Shown here in pieces: positions 24,839 through 33,348 of a stretch of 64,000 nucleotides of DNA (position 1 is its first letter; every line of letters begins with the position of its first letter). The position numbers and the translations under genes were made by a program. The notes below the pieces were generated by a model. It ran no database searches. It saw nothing but the letters and a program-made list of their open reading frames with translations, and was not told the origin of the DNA. The stretch comes from Bradyrhizobium iriomotense (GTDB lineage: Bacteria; Pseudomonadota; Alphaproteobacteria; Rhizobiales; Xanthobacteraceae): the NCBI RefSeq assembly GCF_030160715.1, contig NZ_BSOW01000006.1, positions 124,001 to 188,000 on the forward strand. Direction: 5' to 3'.

Positions 24839-25755
24839 CGCTCATGGCGATCACGCGCCGCCGCCCGAGCGCGGCCGGGGGAACGCGCGGCTTCATCGTC
24901 GTCGCGGTGCTCTGGATGTTGGCTGCGCTGGCGGCGCTCGTCCTGATCTACCTGACCTATGTGACCAACACTGCCGTCACGGTGGCCGCCAACACCGATC
25001 ATGTTCAGGCCGACGCGCTGGTGAATTCCGCGGTCGAGCTTGCGGCCTACCAATTGACGGCAAAGGGCGAGGCGCGCCCCACCAGTGGAACCTTCGACGC
25101 CCGCATCGGTGCAGGACGGGTGTCGGTGACGTTCCGCTCCGAAGCCGCGCGCATCGATCTCAATGCCGCGCCCAAGGGGCTGTTGTCCGGATTGATGATC
25201 GGGCTTGGCATCAGTGAGACAGACGCGGCCCGCTATGCCGACCGGATCATCGCCTGGCGGGCATCAATCGAGGCAGGCAGCGATGATCCGGAAAATTCCT
25301 ACTACCGCACGCTCGGCTCGGCCTATCTGCCGCGGCATGCGCCATTTCCGCATGTCGACGAGCTCTGGCTGGTGCGTGGCATCCCGCCGGCGGTGATCGA
25401 GCGCATGCTGCCCTTCGTCACTGTCTTCAGCAACATGCGGACCGTGAATCTGCTCGACGCCGCGCCCCAGGTGCTGGCGGGGTTGCCGGGCATGACACCG
25501 GAGGCGTTGCAGCAGCTCTTGAGGGACCGGGCCGATCCCAACGTCAATCCGCGCTCCCTGCTCGGTATTGCCGGCGCTGGTAGTGCCACGCTGGAAGGCT
25601 CCAAGGCCTACCGGCTGACCGTTGCGGTCGAGTCGGCGCTACGCCGGCGCAGCTCGGCCGAAATCGTCATTCTGCTTCTCGAGGGCACGGACGAACCCTA
25701 TCGTGTATTGTCGTGGCACAACGACCTGGACGGCTCCGCCGGAAAGCCTCTGTGA
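24835..25755 (+). CDS. gspK: Minor pseudopilin GspK, pseudopilus tip
   Basis: This 306-residue protein has the GspK leader-helix GFIVVAVLWMLAALAALVLIYL, which lacks the Glu5 that the other pseudopilins share; this is typical of GspK. After it come SVTFRSEAARIDLNAAPKGLL, AARYADRIIAWRA and VDELWLVRGIPPAVIERMLPFVTVF, the helical GspK insert domains. GTG 24835 has AGGAG about 9 bases ahead and overlaps the gspJ stop. An ATG three codons later is possible, and the frame is open further upstream without a better site. It ends one base before gspL. Confidence 0.9.
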   Translation: MTLMAITRRRPSAAGGTRGFIVVAVLWMLAALAALVLIYLTYVTNTAVTVAANTDHVQADALVNSAVELAAYQLTAKGEARPTSGTFDARIGAGRVSVTFRSEAARIDLNAAPKGLLSGLMIGLGISETDAARYADRIIAWRASIEAGSDDPENSYYRTLGSAYLPRHAPFPHVDELWLVRGIPPAVIERMLPFVTVFSNMRTVNLLDAAPQVLAGLPGMTPEALQQLLRDRADPNVNPRSLLGIAGAGSATLEGSKAYRLTVAVESALRRRSSAEIVILLLEGTDEPYRVLSWHNDLDGSAGKPL

Positions 25756-25756
25756 G

Positions 25757-26806
25757 ATGAATCTGCTGCAATCGACACGCGCCATCCTCGACGCCTGGAC
25801 CGGCACCGTCGCCGCGACCATCGTCGCCGGCTTCGAGCGCATGGTGTCGCCGCGCCTCGTCCGGCTCGTCGAGGACGAGACCGGAGAGTTCGCGCTGGAG
25901 GCTGCCAACAAGCCGGACAACGTTCCGGCCGGGATCGCCTTTCGCGACGGCGAGTTCGCCGCGGCCAATCTGGCACCGGTGCTTCGCGGAAGCCGCATCG
26001 AGATCGTGTTGCGGCCGACGCGCTTCCTGTTCCGCCCGCTCGAACTGCCGGCCCGCGCCGCCGATTTCCTCGATGGCATCGTGCGGGCGCAAATCGACCG
26101 GTTGACGCCGTGGAGCGCCGGCGATGCCGTATTCGGCTGCGGTGCGCCGTCGGCAAGTGGCAGCGAGACCATTACAACGGTGATCGCCGCGGCACCGCGC
26201 AAGCTCGCGATGGGCTATGTCGACGCGGTGTCCGCCTTCCATCCCTCCGCAATCGCGATCTGTGCCGATGCGGCCGAACCGGACCAGGGCCGGATCAAGG
26301 TGTTCGAGCAGAAGTCCCGCGGTGCCATCGACCGGGCTCGCCTGAGCCGTATGCTCCAGATCGTGCTCGGTGTCGCCGCCGTCGCGGCAGTCGTCGCCTC
26401 CGTTCTCGCGAGCTATCTGGCCGACAGCCTCGGCGCGCAGGAGAGCGAGCTCGAGCGCCAGATTACCCAGCGCCGCGCCGCGCTTCGCATGGGCACCGAT
26501 GGCGGCGAACGTTCGCCGCTGGCGCGTCTGGAGCGGCGCAAATACGAGACGGCTGCGAGCGTGATCGTGCTGGAGTCGCTGAGCCGCGTGCTGCCGGACC
26601 ACACCTATGTCACGGAGCTGCATCTCTCCGGCAACAAGCTGCAGATCGCGGGCATCACGCATGATGCGCCGTCGCTGATTCCGCTCATCGAGCAATCCCA
26701 GCATTTCACCCGCGCGACCTTCTACGCCCCGACCACGCGTTCGCCCTCGGATCCCGGCGAGCGCTTTCACATCGAGGCACAGATCGAGCCGAGGAACGTG
26801 CCATGA
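25757..26806 (+). CDS. gspL: Type II secretion assembly protein GspL
   Basis: This 349-residue protein has a cytoplasmic part (LVRLVEDETGEFALEAA to about residue 190), one membrane helix at about 196-216 (LQIVLGVAAVAAVVASVLASYL), and a periplasmic coiled coil with a PilN/ferredoxin-like domain (SVIVLESLSRVLPDHTYVTEL, LHLSGNKLQIAGITHDAPSLI). The cytoplasmic domain is shorter than in E. coli or Vibrio GspL, as in other alphaproteobacteria. It links GspE to the periplasmic parts of the machine. The ATG at 25757 is the first good start after the gspK stop; the stop overlaps gspM (ATGA). Confidence 0.85.
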   Translation: MNLLQSTRAILDAWTGTVAATIVAGFERMVSPRLVRLVEDETGEFALEAANKPDNVPAGIAFRDGEFAAANLAPVLRGSRIEIVLRPTRFLFRPLELPARAADFLDGIVRAQIDRLTPWSAGDAVFGCGAPSASGSETITTVIAAAPRKLAMGYVDAVSAFHPSAIAICADAAEPDQGRIKVFEQKSRGAIDRARLSRMLQIVLGVAAVAAVVASVLASYLADSLGAQESELERQITQRRAALRMGTDGGERSPLARLERRKYETAASVIVLESLSRVLPDHTYVTELHLSGNKLQIAGITHDAPSLIPLIEQSQHFTRATFYAPTTRSPSDPGERFHIEAQIEPRNVP

Positions 26807-27369
26807 GCGCCCAAAGCACCCTCACTCGCGCTCTGACCACCTCGCCGTTGATTGCGGTGACGCTCTATGCCGCCGTGACCGGCGGTCTTCTGCTCATGGC
26901 GGGGCTCTCGGTCGCTGACGTCTTTGCCCATCGCCAGGCGCTGGCGCAGACCTCCGATCTGCTCGACCAGTTGCGCGGCCGCAAGACCGGCGCCGCCGGA
27001 AAGGCCGTGTCGTCGGCCGACCATCCGGGCACGCCCTTCCTGGAAGGACCGACCGTGACGGTTGCGGGCGCCAATCTCCTGCAGCGCGTGGCGTCCGCGG
27101 TGACCAATGTCGGCGGCTCGGTCCAGTCGTCGCAGGTCGACGTCTCCGGCGTGCAGGCCAAGGACGGATTAGTCGGCCTCGTCGTCAGCTGCGAATTGGA
27201 GCAGTCCAGTTTGCAGAAGCTGCTCTACGATCTCGAAGCCGGCATGCCGTTCCTGTTCGTCGACCAGCTCGATGTCCAGGTGCCGCAAACGACGACGCTG
27301 AACGATGCCGGCACCGGCCGCGTCAGGGTGATCCTCGGCGTCTCCAGCCAGTGGCAGGCAGGAAAGTAG
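26803..27369 (+). CDS. gspM: Type II secretion assembly protein GspM
   Basis: This 188-residue protein has an N-terminal membrane segment (LIAVTLYAAVTGGLLLMAGL), a short helical linker (FAHRQALAQTSDLLDQLRG) and a ferredoxin-like periplasmic domain with LLQRVASAVTNVGGSVQSSQV and LQKLLYDLEAGMPFLFVDQLD. The latter half resembles the GspM/PilO type II secretion M-subtype of alphaproteobacteria. It pairs with GspL. It is the last gene of the plus-strand run and converges with the autotransporter, 7 bases away. Confidence 0.85.
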   Translation: MSAQSTLTRALTTSPLIAVTLYAAVTGGLLLMAGLSVADVFAHRQALAQTSDLLDQLRGRKTGAAGKAVSSADHPGTPFLEGPTVTVAGANLLQRVASAVTNVGGSVQSSQVDVSGVQAKDGLVGLVVSCELEQSSLQKLLYDLEAGMPFLFVDQLDVQVPQTTTLNDAGTGRVRVILGVSSQWQAGK

Positions 27370-27376
27370 ATTTAAT

Positions 27377-30300
27377 TCACCAGCTGTACTTCACCACGCC
27401 CTTGCCGGTGTAGGTCGTGACGTTGCCAGAGAATTCGCCGTCGAAGGTTGCGGCGACGGAGAAGCCGCTCAGCCACTTCATTTCGGCGCTGCCGCTGACG
27501 AGCGCGGAATCGGCATCGGGCTTTGCGCCGTTCACTGCGAAAGCGGCGCCGGGCAGGGCGGTGAACAGCGCGGTGACGGCCCGGCTCGGGTTGTAGTCAT
27601 GCGCCCAGGCGGCGCGGCCGCGCAGCGTCAGCACGCCGTCCTGCATCGCGAAGGATTTGTCGGTGCGCAGACCGAGCTCGCTGCGGGTATCGGTCGTCGT
27701 CTGGGCCGCATAGTTCAACGCAAACAGCCCGCCGCCCGTGAGGCTCGTCTCGGTATAGTTCGGCAGGTTGAAATTCGTGACCTGCGCGGCCGCATAGGGC
27801 GTGATCCCGATCCAGGGTGTCGCAAAGCGGTAGCCGCCTTCGAACCGAGCGGAGAATGTGTCGGCCTTGAAGCGCGCCTGGAGCTGGTCGATGCCGGCAA
27901 GCGCCACGGTGCGGTTGGTGGTGACGTCGTGCCAGCCATAGGCCAGCGCAGCCGCGACATAGGCCGGTCCGAAATTATGCCGGCCGTAGACGCCCGCCTG
28001 GAACAGGTCGGCCGAGCCAGAGCCCATGGCGTTGGCAAGCGAGTAGTTCAGTCCGCCGCCGGCGAGTGCAAAGCCGAGCAGTGTGTCGGCGGTGACCCGG
28101 TAGTCGGCGCCCGCCGCCGCGCCCCAGATGCGCGAGGTGAGATCCTGCGAGCCCACGGTCGCATTACCGCCGACAGATTCCGAGCCGCCGTAACCAGCCG
28201 CCCAGACATTCCAGCGGCTCGCGGGCAGCGAGGCCAGCAGCGGCGCCTTGGTCGCCATTGCATAGGCCTCGCGTTCGCGGGCCGTAGCCGGCCGCATCGA
28301 TGCATAGGCCGCCATGTCGTCACCGTCCGCGAATTGCGACGCGCTGCCGGGCCGTGCAAAGCCGCTGGCGCGTCCCGAGAGCGTAGGATCGAGCATCAGA
28401 TTCAGGAACTGGCCGTCCGCGTTGATCGCGGACTGGATGATGCTGGTGCCGAGCTCGCCCGAGGCGACGGTCAATCCCGCCTGCGTCAGTCCCGCAAAGG
28501 CTGCCGGAATGCCGCCGGTGGTGTTGAAGAAGTTCGTCAGCGTGTTGGCGACGTTCTGCTGGTTGGTCGTGAGGCTGCCGCTGGCCGGCGTAAAGCTGAT
28601 GCCGATATTCAGATAGACGTTGTTGGGATCATAGCTCAGCGTGGCGTTGATCGTCGGCATGTTGGAGACGACGGTGGGGTTGAAGGTCGTGCCGCCAAGG
28701 CCCCCGGTCGCCGACAGGATCTTGTATTGCTTCTGGATCGTGCCCGACGTGAAGACGGCGTTCACGGTCGCGCCGCCGAGCGTCGCCGTGCCCGTGACGT
28801 TGGTGAGGCTGGCCGTCGTCGAGGAAACCTGGATGAGATAGGTCGAGGCTGCGGTGAAGCTCAGGCTGCCGTTGACCGTGAGCGGCCCGAATGGGGTTGC
28901 ACCGCCTGGTGCAAGCGTGCCCCCGGCGACCGCCACGTCGCCGACCGTGCCGTTGCCAGCGAGCGTGCCGCCGGCATTGACGGTGGTCGCGCTCACGATC
29001 GAGCCGTCCACCACGAGCGTGCCGCCGTTGATCGTGGTGTTGCCGTTGTAGCTGCTGGTGCCAGACAGGACTTCCGTACCACTGGCCAGCGTGAGACCGC
29101 CGGTCCCCTGAATGCTGCCGGCATAGGTGCCGCTGGCATCGGTGATCGTCAGCGTCTTGTTGCCGAGATCGACCACGCCGCTTGCCGCGCCGGATAGCGA
29201 TCTGATCGAGGCGCCGCCGAAGTTGAGGGCAATGTTGAACAGGCCGTCGTTGATAACCGCGCTGGATGTTGCGATGCTGCCAGAGGTGATATTGGTCTCG
29301 AGATAGAGCGCACCGCCGGCGTCGATCGTGGTCGCGCCCGTGTAGGTGTTCGTGCCGCGAAGGATTTGCGTGGCGCCATTGGCGATCGTCAGGCTGCCGC
29401 CGGTGCCACCACCGATGCCGCCGTCCTGAATCACGCCGTCGAAGATGGGGGCAGCCCCGGTGATCGTGAGGTTCTTGGAACCCAGGGAGACGACTCCCGC
29501 GCCAGTCACAGAAAACAGTCCGCCGACCGACGCACCCGCGGTGGTTTGCGAAATATCGAGGGAGGCCGTGCCGACGCCACCGCCGAAGAAGACGATCGAG
29601 TTCGCGATCGAGCCGCCGCCCTTGAGGGCCAGGGTGGCTCCGCTGGCGATCACGGTGGTGCCGTTGTAGGTGTTGTTGCCCGAGAGCGTTTGCGTTCCGC
29701 CGCCGATATCAAGCCCACCGGTGCCCTGAATCGAGCCGGCGAATTCGGTCGAGCCGTTGACGATGTTCAGGGTCTTGGCGCCCATTTGCACGGTGCCGTT
29801 GCCTGCTAGCGTGCTGATCGACGCGGATGACGGGGTGACGGCGGAAATGTCGAGCGTGGCATTGACCGTCACGACACTGGATGAGGAGATATCGCCAGTG
29901 CCCGACAGCGCCAGCGTTCCAGCCGAGACCGTCGTCGCGCCGGTATAGGTGTTGGTGCCGGTCAAGGTCAGCGTGCCGGTGCCGACCTTGGTCAGCCCGC
30001 CGCCGATGCCGGAGATCACACCGTCGACCTGGGTGGAGAGATTGTTGCCGCCGGTCGTGAGCGTGTTCGCGCCCAGCACGTAGCTGCCGGCGCCCTCGAT
30101 CGAGCCGGCCGTCATGCCGCCGCTGGTCAGACCGGAAATATCGACCGTACCACCGGTCGCAGTGATAAAGCGCGCACTTCCGCCGGTGCTCGTGCCGGCG
30201 AAGATCGTGGTGCCGCCATTGTTGGTCGTGATGGTCGCGCTGCCGGCAGTGGCGGAGCCGTCGAAGGTCACTGTTCCGTCATTGACGATAGTCGAGGTAC

Positions 30301-30931
30301 CGGCCGTACTGGTGTTGTGGAAGTTCAGCGTCGCGGATGCCGCGTTGCTGATCGTCGCGCTGCCAGCCGAAGCAGCGGAGAAGAAATCCGTTTGGAAATT
30401 GTTGGTGATCTGGGCCGTGCCGGCCGAGCTGGTGTCGTCGAAGGAAAGAAAACTGTTGTTGACGATGCTGGCGGTGCCGGCCGTGCTGTTCTGAATGAAG
30501 AAGACATTGCCGCCAGTGTCGTTCGTGATGACGACGGCGCCGCTCCCGCCACTCGCCGTGCTGTTGTTCTGGAACACCAGCGAATTGCCCGACGTCACCT
30601 CGAAGTTCTGGGTGTTGGCTGAGCTGTTGATGATGCCGGTGCCGTTGACGATGAACGGGTTGTTGATGGTGACCGAGTAGGCCTGCGCCGTATTCGTGAA
30701 CTGGATCGTGCCGATGGTTACGACACCGTTGTCGTTGACGACGTTGGTCGCACCGGTATTGGCGAACGTCGCGGTGCCGTCCGGCACGTCCGGATTCGAG
30801 CTCCAGTTGGTGGCATCCGTCCACTCACCGGTGCCGCCGGTCCAACTGCCGTCGACGGCGTGAGCCGCAACGACGCCGAGCGCCGTGGTCGTGAGCAGGG
30901 TGGCGAGCGCGTGTCGCAGAACGGACCGCAT
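27377..30931 (-). CDS. Type V autotransporter with PATR beta-strand repeats
   Basis: This protein of about 1,184 residues has a signal peptide (RSVLRHALATLLTTTALG to AHA) and opens VDGSWTGGTGEWTDATNW. The passenger is a long Gly/Thr/Asn-rich beta-helix with many autotransporter-associated strand repeats (GLTKVGTGTLTLTGTNTYTG, YNGTTVIASGATLALKGGG). A C-terminal barrel of about 270 residues ends in GKGVVKYSW, with the terminal aromatic residue expected for Bam recognition. No protease or adhesin active site is visible. The frame stays open upstream (ATG 30973 and 31030); ATG 30931 gives a proper signal peptide. It is inserted between gspM and the GspC/N-like gene on the opposite strand. Confidence 0.9.
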   Translation of the reverse strand: MRSVLRHALATLLTTTALGVVAAHAVDGSWTGGTGEWTDATNWSSNPDVPDGTATFANTGATNVVNDNGVVTIGTIQFTNTAQAYSVTINNPFIVNGTGIINSSANTQNFEVTSGNSLVFQNNSTASGGSGAVVITNDTGGNVFFIQNSTAGTASIVNNSFLSFDDTSSAGTAQITNNFQTDFFSAASAGSATISNAASATLNFHNTSTAGTSTIVNDGTVTFDGSATAGSATITTNNGGTTIFAGTSTGGSARFITATGGTVDISGLTSGGMTAGSIEGAGSYVLGANTLTTGGNNLSTQVDGVISGIGGGLTKVGTGTLTLTGTNTYTGATTVSAGTLALSGTGDISSSSVVTVNATLDISAVTPSSASISTLAGNGTVQMGAKTLNIVNGSTEFAGSIQGTGGLDIGGGTQTLSGNNTYNGTTVIASGATLALKGGGSIANSIVFFGGGVGTASLDISQTTAGASVGGLFSVTGAGVVSLGSKNLTITGAAPIFDGVIQDGGIGGGTGGSLTIANGATQILRGTNTYTGATTIDAGGALYLETNITSGSIATSSAVINDGLFNIALNFGGASIRSLSGAASGVVDLGNKTLTITDASGTYAGSIQGTGGLTLASGTEVLSGTSSYNGNTTINGGTLVVDGSIVSATTVNAGGTLAGNGTVGDVAVAGGTLAPGGATPFGPLTVNGSLSFTAASTYLIQVSSTTASLTNVTGTATLGGATVNAVFTSGTIQKQYKILSATGGLGGTTFNPTVVSNMPTINATLSYDPNNVYLNIGISFTPASGSLTTNQQNVANTLTNFFNTTGGIPAAFAGLTQAGLTVASGELGTSIIQSAINADGQFLNLMLDPTLSGRASGFARPGSASQFADGDDMAAYASMRPATAREREAYAMATKAPLLASLPASRWNVWAAGYGGSESVGGNATVGSQDLTSRIWGAAAGADYRVTADTLLGFALAGGGLNYSLANAMGSGSADLFQAGVYGRHNFGPAYVAAALAYGWHDVTTNRTVALAGIDQLQARFKADTFSARFEGGYRFATPWIGITPYAAAQVTNFNLPNYTETSLTGGGLFALNYAAQTTTDTRSELGLRTDKSFAMQDGVLTLRGRAAWAHDYNPSRAVTALFTALPGAAFAVNGAKPDADSALVSGSAEMKWLSGFSVAATFDGEFSGNVTTYTGKGVVKYSW

Positions 30932-31302
30932 GCCGGATCCGATCCGTTCAGGAAGTCTTGTCGCCCCAACCATCCGCATTTTCAAATCAGCAAAGCAATT
31001 GTCCAGGATTCCACAATTGCGGCGCAGCATTGCTGGTCGCAGGAGTCATAGTCCCATGGCGCGGCGCCCCGCTGCAACCAAAGCGCGCAGTTCTGTGTCG
31101 GGTTCCTGGCTTTTTGTTTGCAATTTTATCGATAGTGTCTGTGGAGCAACATGCCCCGGGGAAGCGGCATCGCAACACACCGGGAAAACCAGGCTGCATC
31201 TTCCACGCGGCCTTGATTCGATGCAGGTTGATGGCGAGCCACATAGGAATTAGTTTGCCCAACCGGCCGCGCCCGCGCGGCGTCGGTCGCAGGGGAGTGT
31301 CG
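30932..31302. other. 371-base divergent intergenic region between the autotransporter and GspC/N-like genes
   Basis: This region must carry promoters in both directions. It is locally AT-rich near 31110-31130 (around TTTTTGTTTGCAATTTTATC), which could be a promoter for the GspC/N-like gene, and holds a CAATTG...CAATTG pair at 30998-31020. Open frames extend into it from both sides but lack signal-peptide logic or ribosome sites. I see no separate gene. Confidence 0.45.
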
Positions 31303-32016
31303 ATGGTCGGACGGATCGGATTGGCCGCGCTGTGGATCGTCCCTGCCTTGGGCGCAGGGATATTGGGCGCAGGGGTGCCGATGGCGGCGACCTCGTCCCG
31401 AATCGATATCCTGCCCGACGATACCATCAGCAATTCGACCGATACGGTCGACGTTGGCGCAGTGCGGCCGATTGCAAAGCTGGCGCAATCCGCAAGCAAA
31501 CCGGTCCCCCGTGGCAATCCGCTCTGGTCTGTGCCGCTTTCGGCGCTGACGGCGACGGAGGAACGCCCGATCTTCTCGGCTACGCGCCGGCCACCGCCGC
31601 GCGCGGTGGCGGCCTCGCCGAGCGACGAAGCCCCGGCGCCGCTGCCTCCGAAGGCGACCGAGGCCCCGCTGCAGCTCGTCCTGGTCGGAGCTGTAGTCGG
31701 CGAGGGCGACGCCATTGCGATCCTCATGGACCGCACCGATCAGAAAGTGATCCGCATGCGCCAGGGTGAATCGCGGGCAGGCTGGTCACTGAGCTCCGTT
31801 CAGCCGCGCGAAGTCACGTTCAAGCACGGCGACCGCAGCGAGGTGCTGGCGCTACAGCGGCTGGAGGCGCCGGCCCCGCAGCCCGGTCCGGGCGGCGCGG
31901 CCGCCATCCCTCCGGGAACAGGGGGCAAGCTGACCACGCCGGCTACTGGCGACACCTCTTTCGCGCCCTTCGTCCCCCGCTCGACGCCGAAGGGCGGCGA
32001 GTCGGATGGTCTTTGA
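31303..32016 (+). CDS. Type II secretion GspC/GspN-like inner-membrane protein
   Basis: This protein of about 237 residues has an N-terminal membrane anchor (IGLAALWIVPALGAGILGAG), a Pro/Ala-rich linker, and then LQLVLVGAVVGEGDAIAILM followed by QKVIRMRQGES and VTFKHGDRSEVLAL. This matches the homology region of GspC, which contacts the secretin, and is often annotated as protein N in rhizobia. ATG 31303 has AGGGGAG 7 bases ahead, a much better site than any start in the long upstream open stretch. It sits apart from the other plus-strand gsp genes, separated by the autotransporter. It converges with an aminotransferase within TGAGCTCA. Confidence 0.78.
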   Translation: MVGRIGLAALWIVPALGAGILGAGVPMAATSSRIDILPDDTISNSTDTVDVGAVRPIAKLAQSASKPVPRGNPLWSVPLSALTATEERPIFSATRRPPPRAVAASPSDEAPAPLPPKATEAPLQLVLVGAVVGEGDAIAILMDRTDQKVIRMRQGESRAGWSLSSVQPREVTFKHGDRSEVLALQRLEAPAPQPGPGGAAAIPPGTGGKLTTPATGDTSFAPFVPRSTPKGGESDGL

Positions 32017-32018
32017 GC

Positions 32019-33161
32019 TCATCGTCCGAGGATTGCGCCCAGCGCCTCAACGACCCGCATTTGCTGCTTCTCGTGCAGCCCGATCCACATTGGCAGCCGG
32101 ATCACTCGCTCGGACAGCGACGTCGTGAGCGAAAGGTCTCCGTGGGCGCGTCCGAAGCGCATTCCGGCCGGAGACGAGTGCAAGGGGACGTAGTGGAATA
32201 CGGAGTGGACGCCCTGATCCTTCAGCTTGCCAAGGACCATGCTCCGATCGATCCCTGGCGGGAGCAGGATGAAGTAGAGATGGCCGTTGTGGCGGCAATG
32301 GCCGGGGATGATCGGACGTCGCAACAAGCCCCGCTGCTCCAGTGGCGCCAGCATGTCGTGGTACCTGTTCCAGATTGCAAGCCGCTCGCGCGTGATGCGC
32401 TCGGCGTCCTCGAGCTGCGCCCACAGGAAGGCCGCCGTCAGATCGCTCGGCAGCAGCGACGAGCCGAGGTCCTGCCAGGTGTATTTGTCGACTTCACCGC
32501 GGAAGAACCTGCCGCGATCGGTGCCCTTCTCCCGAATGATTTCCGCCCGCTGCGCCAGCTCGGGATCGTTCACCAGCAGGCAGCCGCCTTCGCCGGACAT
32601 GATGTTCTTGGTCTCGTGAAAGCTGAAGCTGCCGATATCGCCGATCGCGCCGAGCGGCGTGTCGCGGTAGCTCGCCAGGATGCCCTGCGCGGCGTCCTCG
32701 ACGATCCTCAAATTGTGGCGGCGTGCGATCGCGACGATCTTGTCCATCTCGCAGGAGACGCCAGCATAGTGCACCGGCGCGATGGCGCGCGTGCGTGAGG
32801 TGATGGCAGCCTCGATTTGCCTTTCGTCCAGGTTGAGCGTGTCCTCCCGGATATCGACGAAGACGGGCACCGCACCGCGTAGCACGAAGGCGTTCGCAGT
32901 CGAGACGAAGGTGAAGGAGGGCATGATGACCTCGTCACCACTCTTCAGGTCGAGCAGGATCGCCGCGAGATCGAGCGCCGAGGTGCAGGAGTGCGTCAGC
33001 AGCGCCTTCGCACAACCGGTGCGTTGCTCGATCCATTGATGGCAGCGCCTCGTGAAAGGCCCATCACCGGACAGATGATGGTTGCGCAGTGCCTCCTCGA
33101 TGTAGGCCTGTTCCTTGCCCGTCACATAGGGTCGGTTGTATGGAATGAAGTCTGATGCCAT
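32019..33161 (-). CDS. dTDP-4-amino-4,6-dideoxygalactose-type transaminase (RffA/WecE-like)
   Basis: This 380-residue PLP enzyme belongs to the DegT/DnrJ/EryC1/StrS family. IPYNRPYVTGKEQAYIEEAL, THSCTSALDLAAILL, MPSFTFVSTANAF, VEDAAQGI (Asp156) and SFHETKNIMSGEGG (PLP lysine 185) match WecE, which converts dTDP-4-keto-6-deoxyglucose to the 4-amino sugar using glutamate. The length and the HETKN motif separate it from the perosamine-type enzyme at 36917. No dTDP-glucose synthase or dehydratase is in this window, so the substrate would come from elsewhere. It is a monocistronic minus-strand gene between a type II secretion gene and the divergent flippase. Confidence 0.88.
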   Translation of the reverse strand: MASDFIPYNRPYVTGKEQAYIEEALRNHHLSGDGPFTRRCHQWIEQRTGCAKALLTHSCTSALDLAAILLDLKSGDEVIMPSFTFVSTANAFVLRGAVPVFVDIREDTLNLDERQIEAAITSRTRAIAPVHYAGVSCEMDKIVAIARRHNLRIVEDAAQGILASYRDTPLGAIGDIGSFSFHETKNIMSGEGGCLLVNDPELAQRAEIIREKGTDRGRFFRGEVDKYTWQDLGSSLLPSDLTAAFLWAQLEDAERITRERLAIWNRYHDMLAPLEQRGLLRRPIIPGHCRHNGHLYFILLPPGIDRSMVLGKLKDQGVHSVFHYVPLHSSPAGMRFGRAHGDLSLTTSLSERVIRLPMWIGLHEKQQMRVVEALGAILGR

Positions 33162-33348
33162 TGCCCAAGCTGTCTAACCATCTCACGATGCGCGATCAAC
33201 GTCTCATTCCGGTTGTGCCACGGTGGCGGTTTCCATTCGGGGAATCAACGGGTCATCGCAGGCCCCGAGCCCGGCACGTGGTCCTGCCTGCCCATGGACG
33301 GCGCCCCGGACGGTTCTCGGCTGGCGCCCTTGCCGGGAAGGATGCGGT

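Noticed and set aside
27599..29197. 532-codon plus-strand frame opposite the autotransporter
   Set aside because: It is antisense to a well-supported autotransporter barrel and passenger and is Arg/Asp/Gly-rich without domain features.
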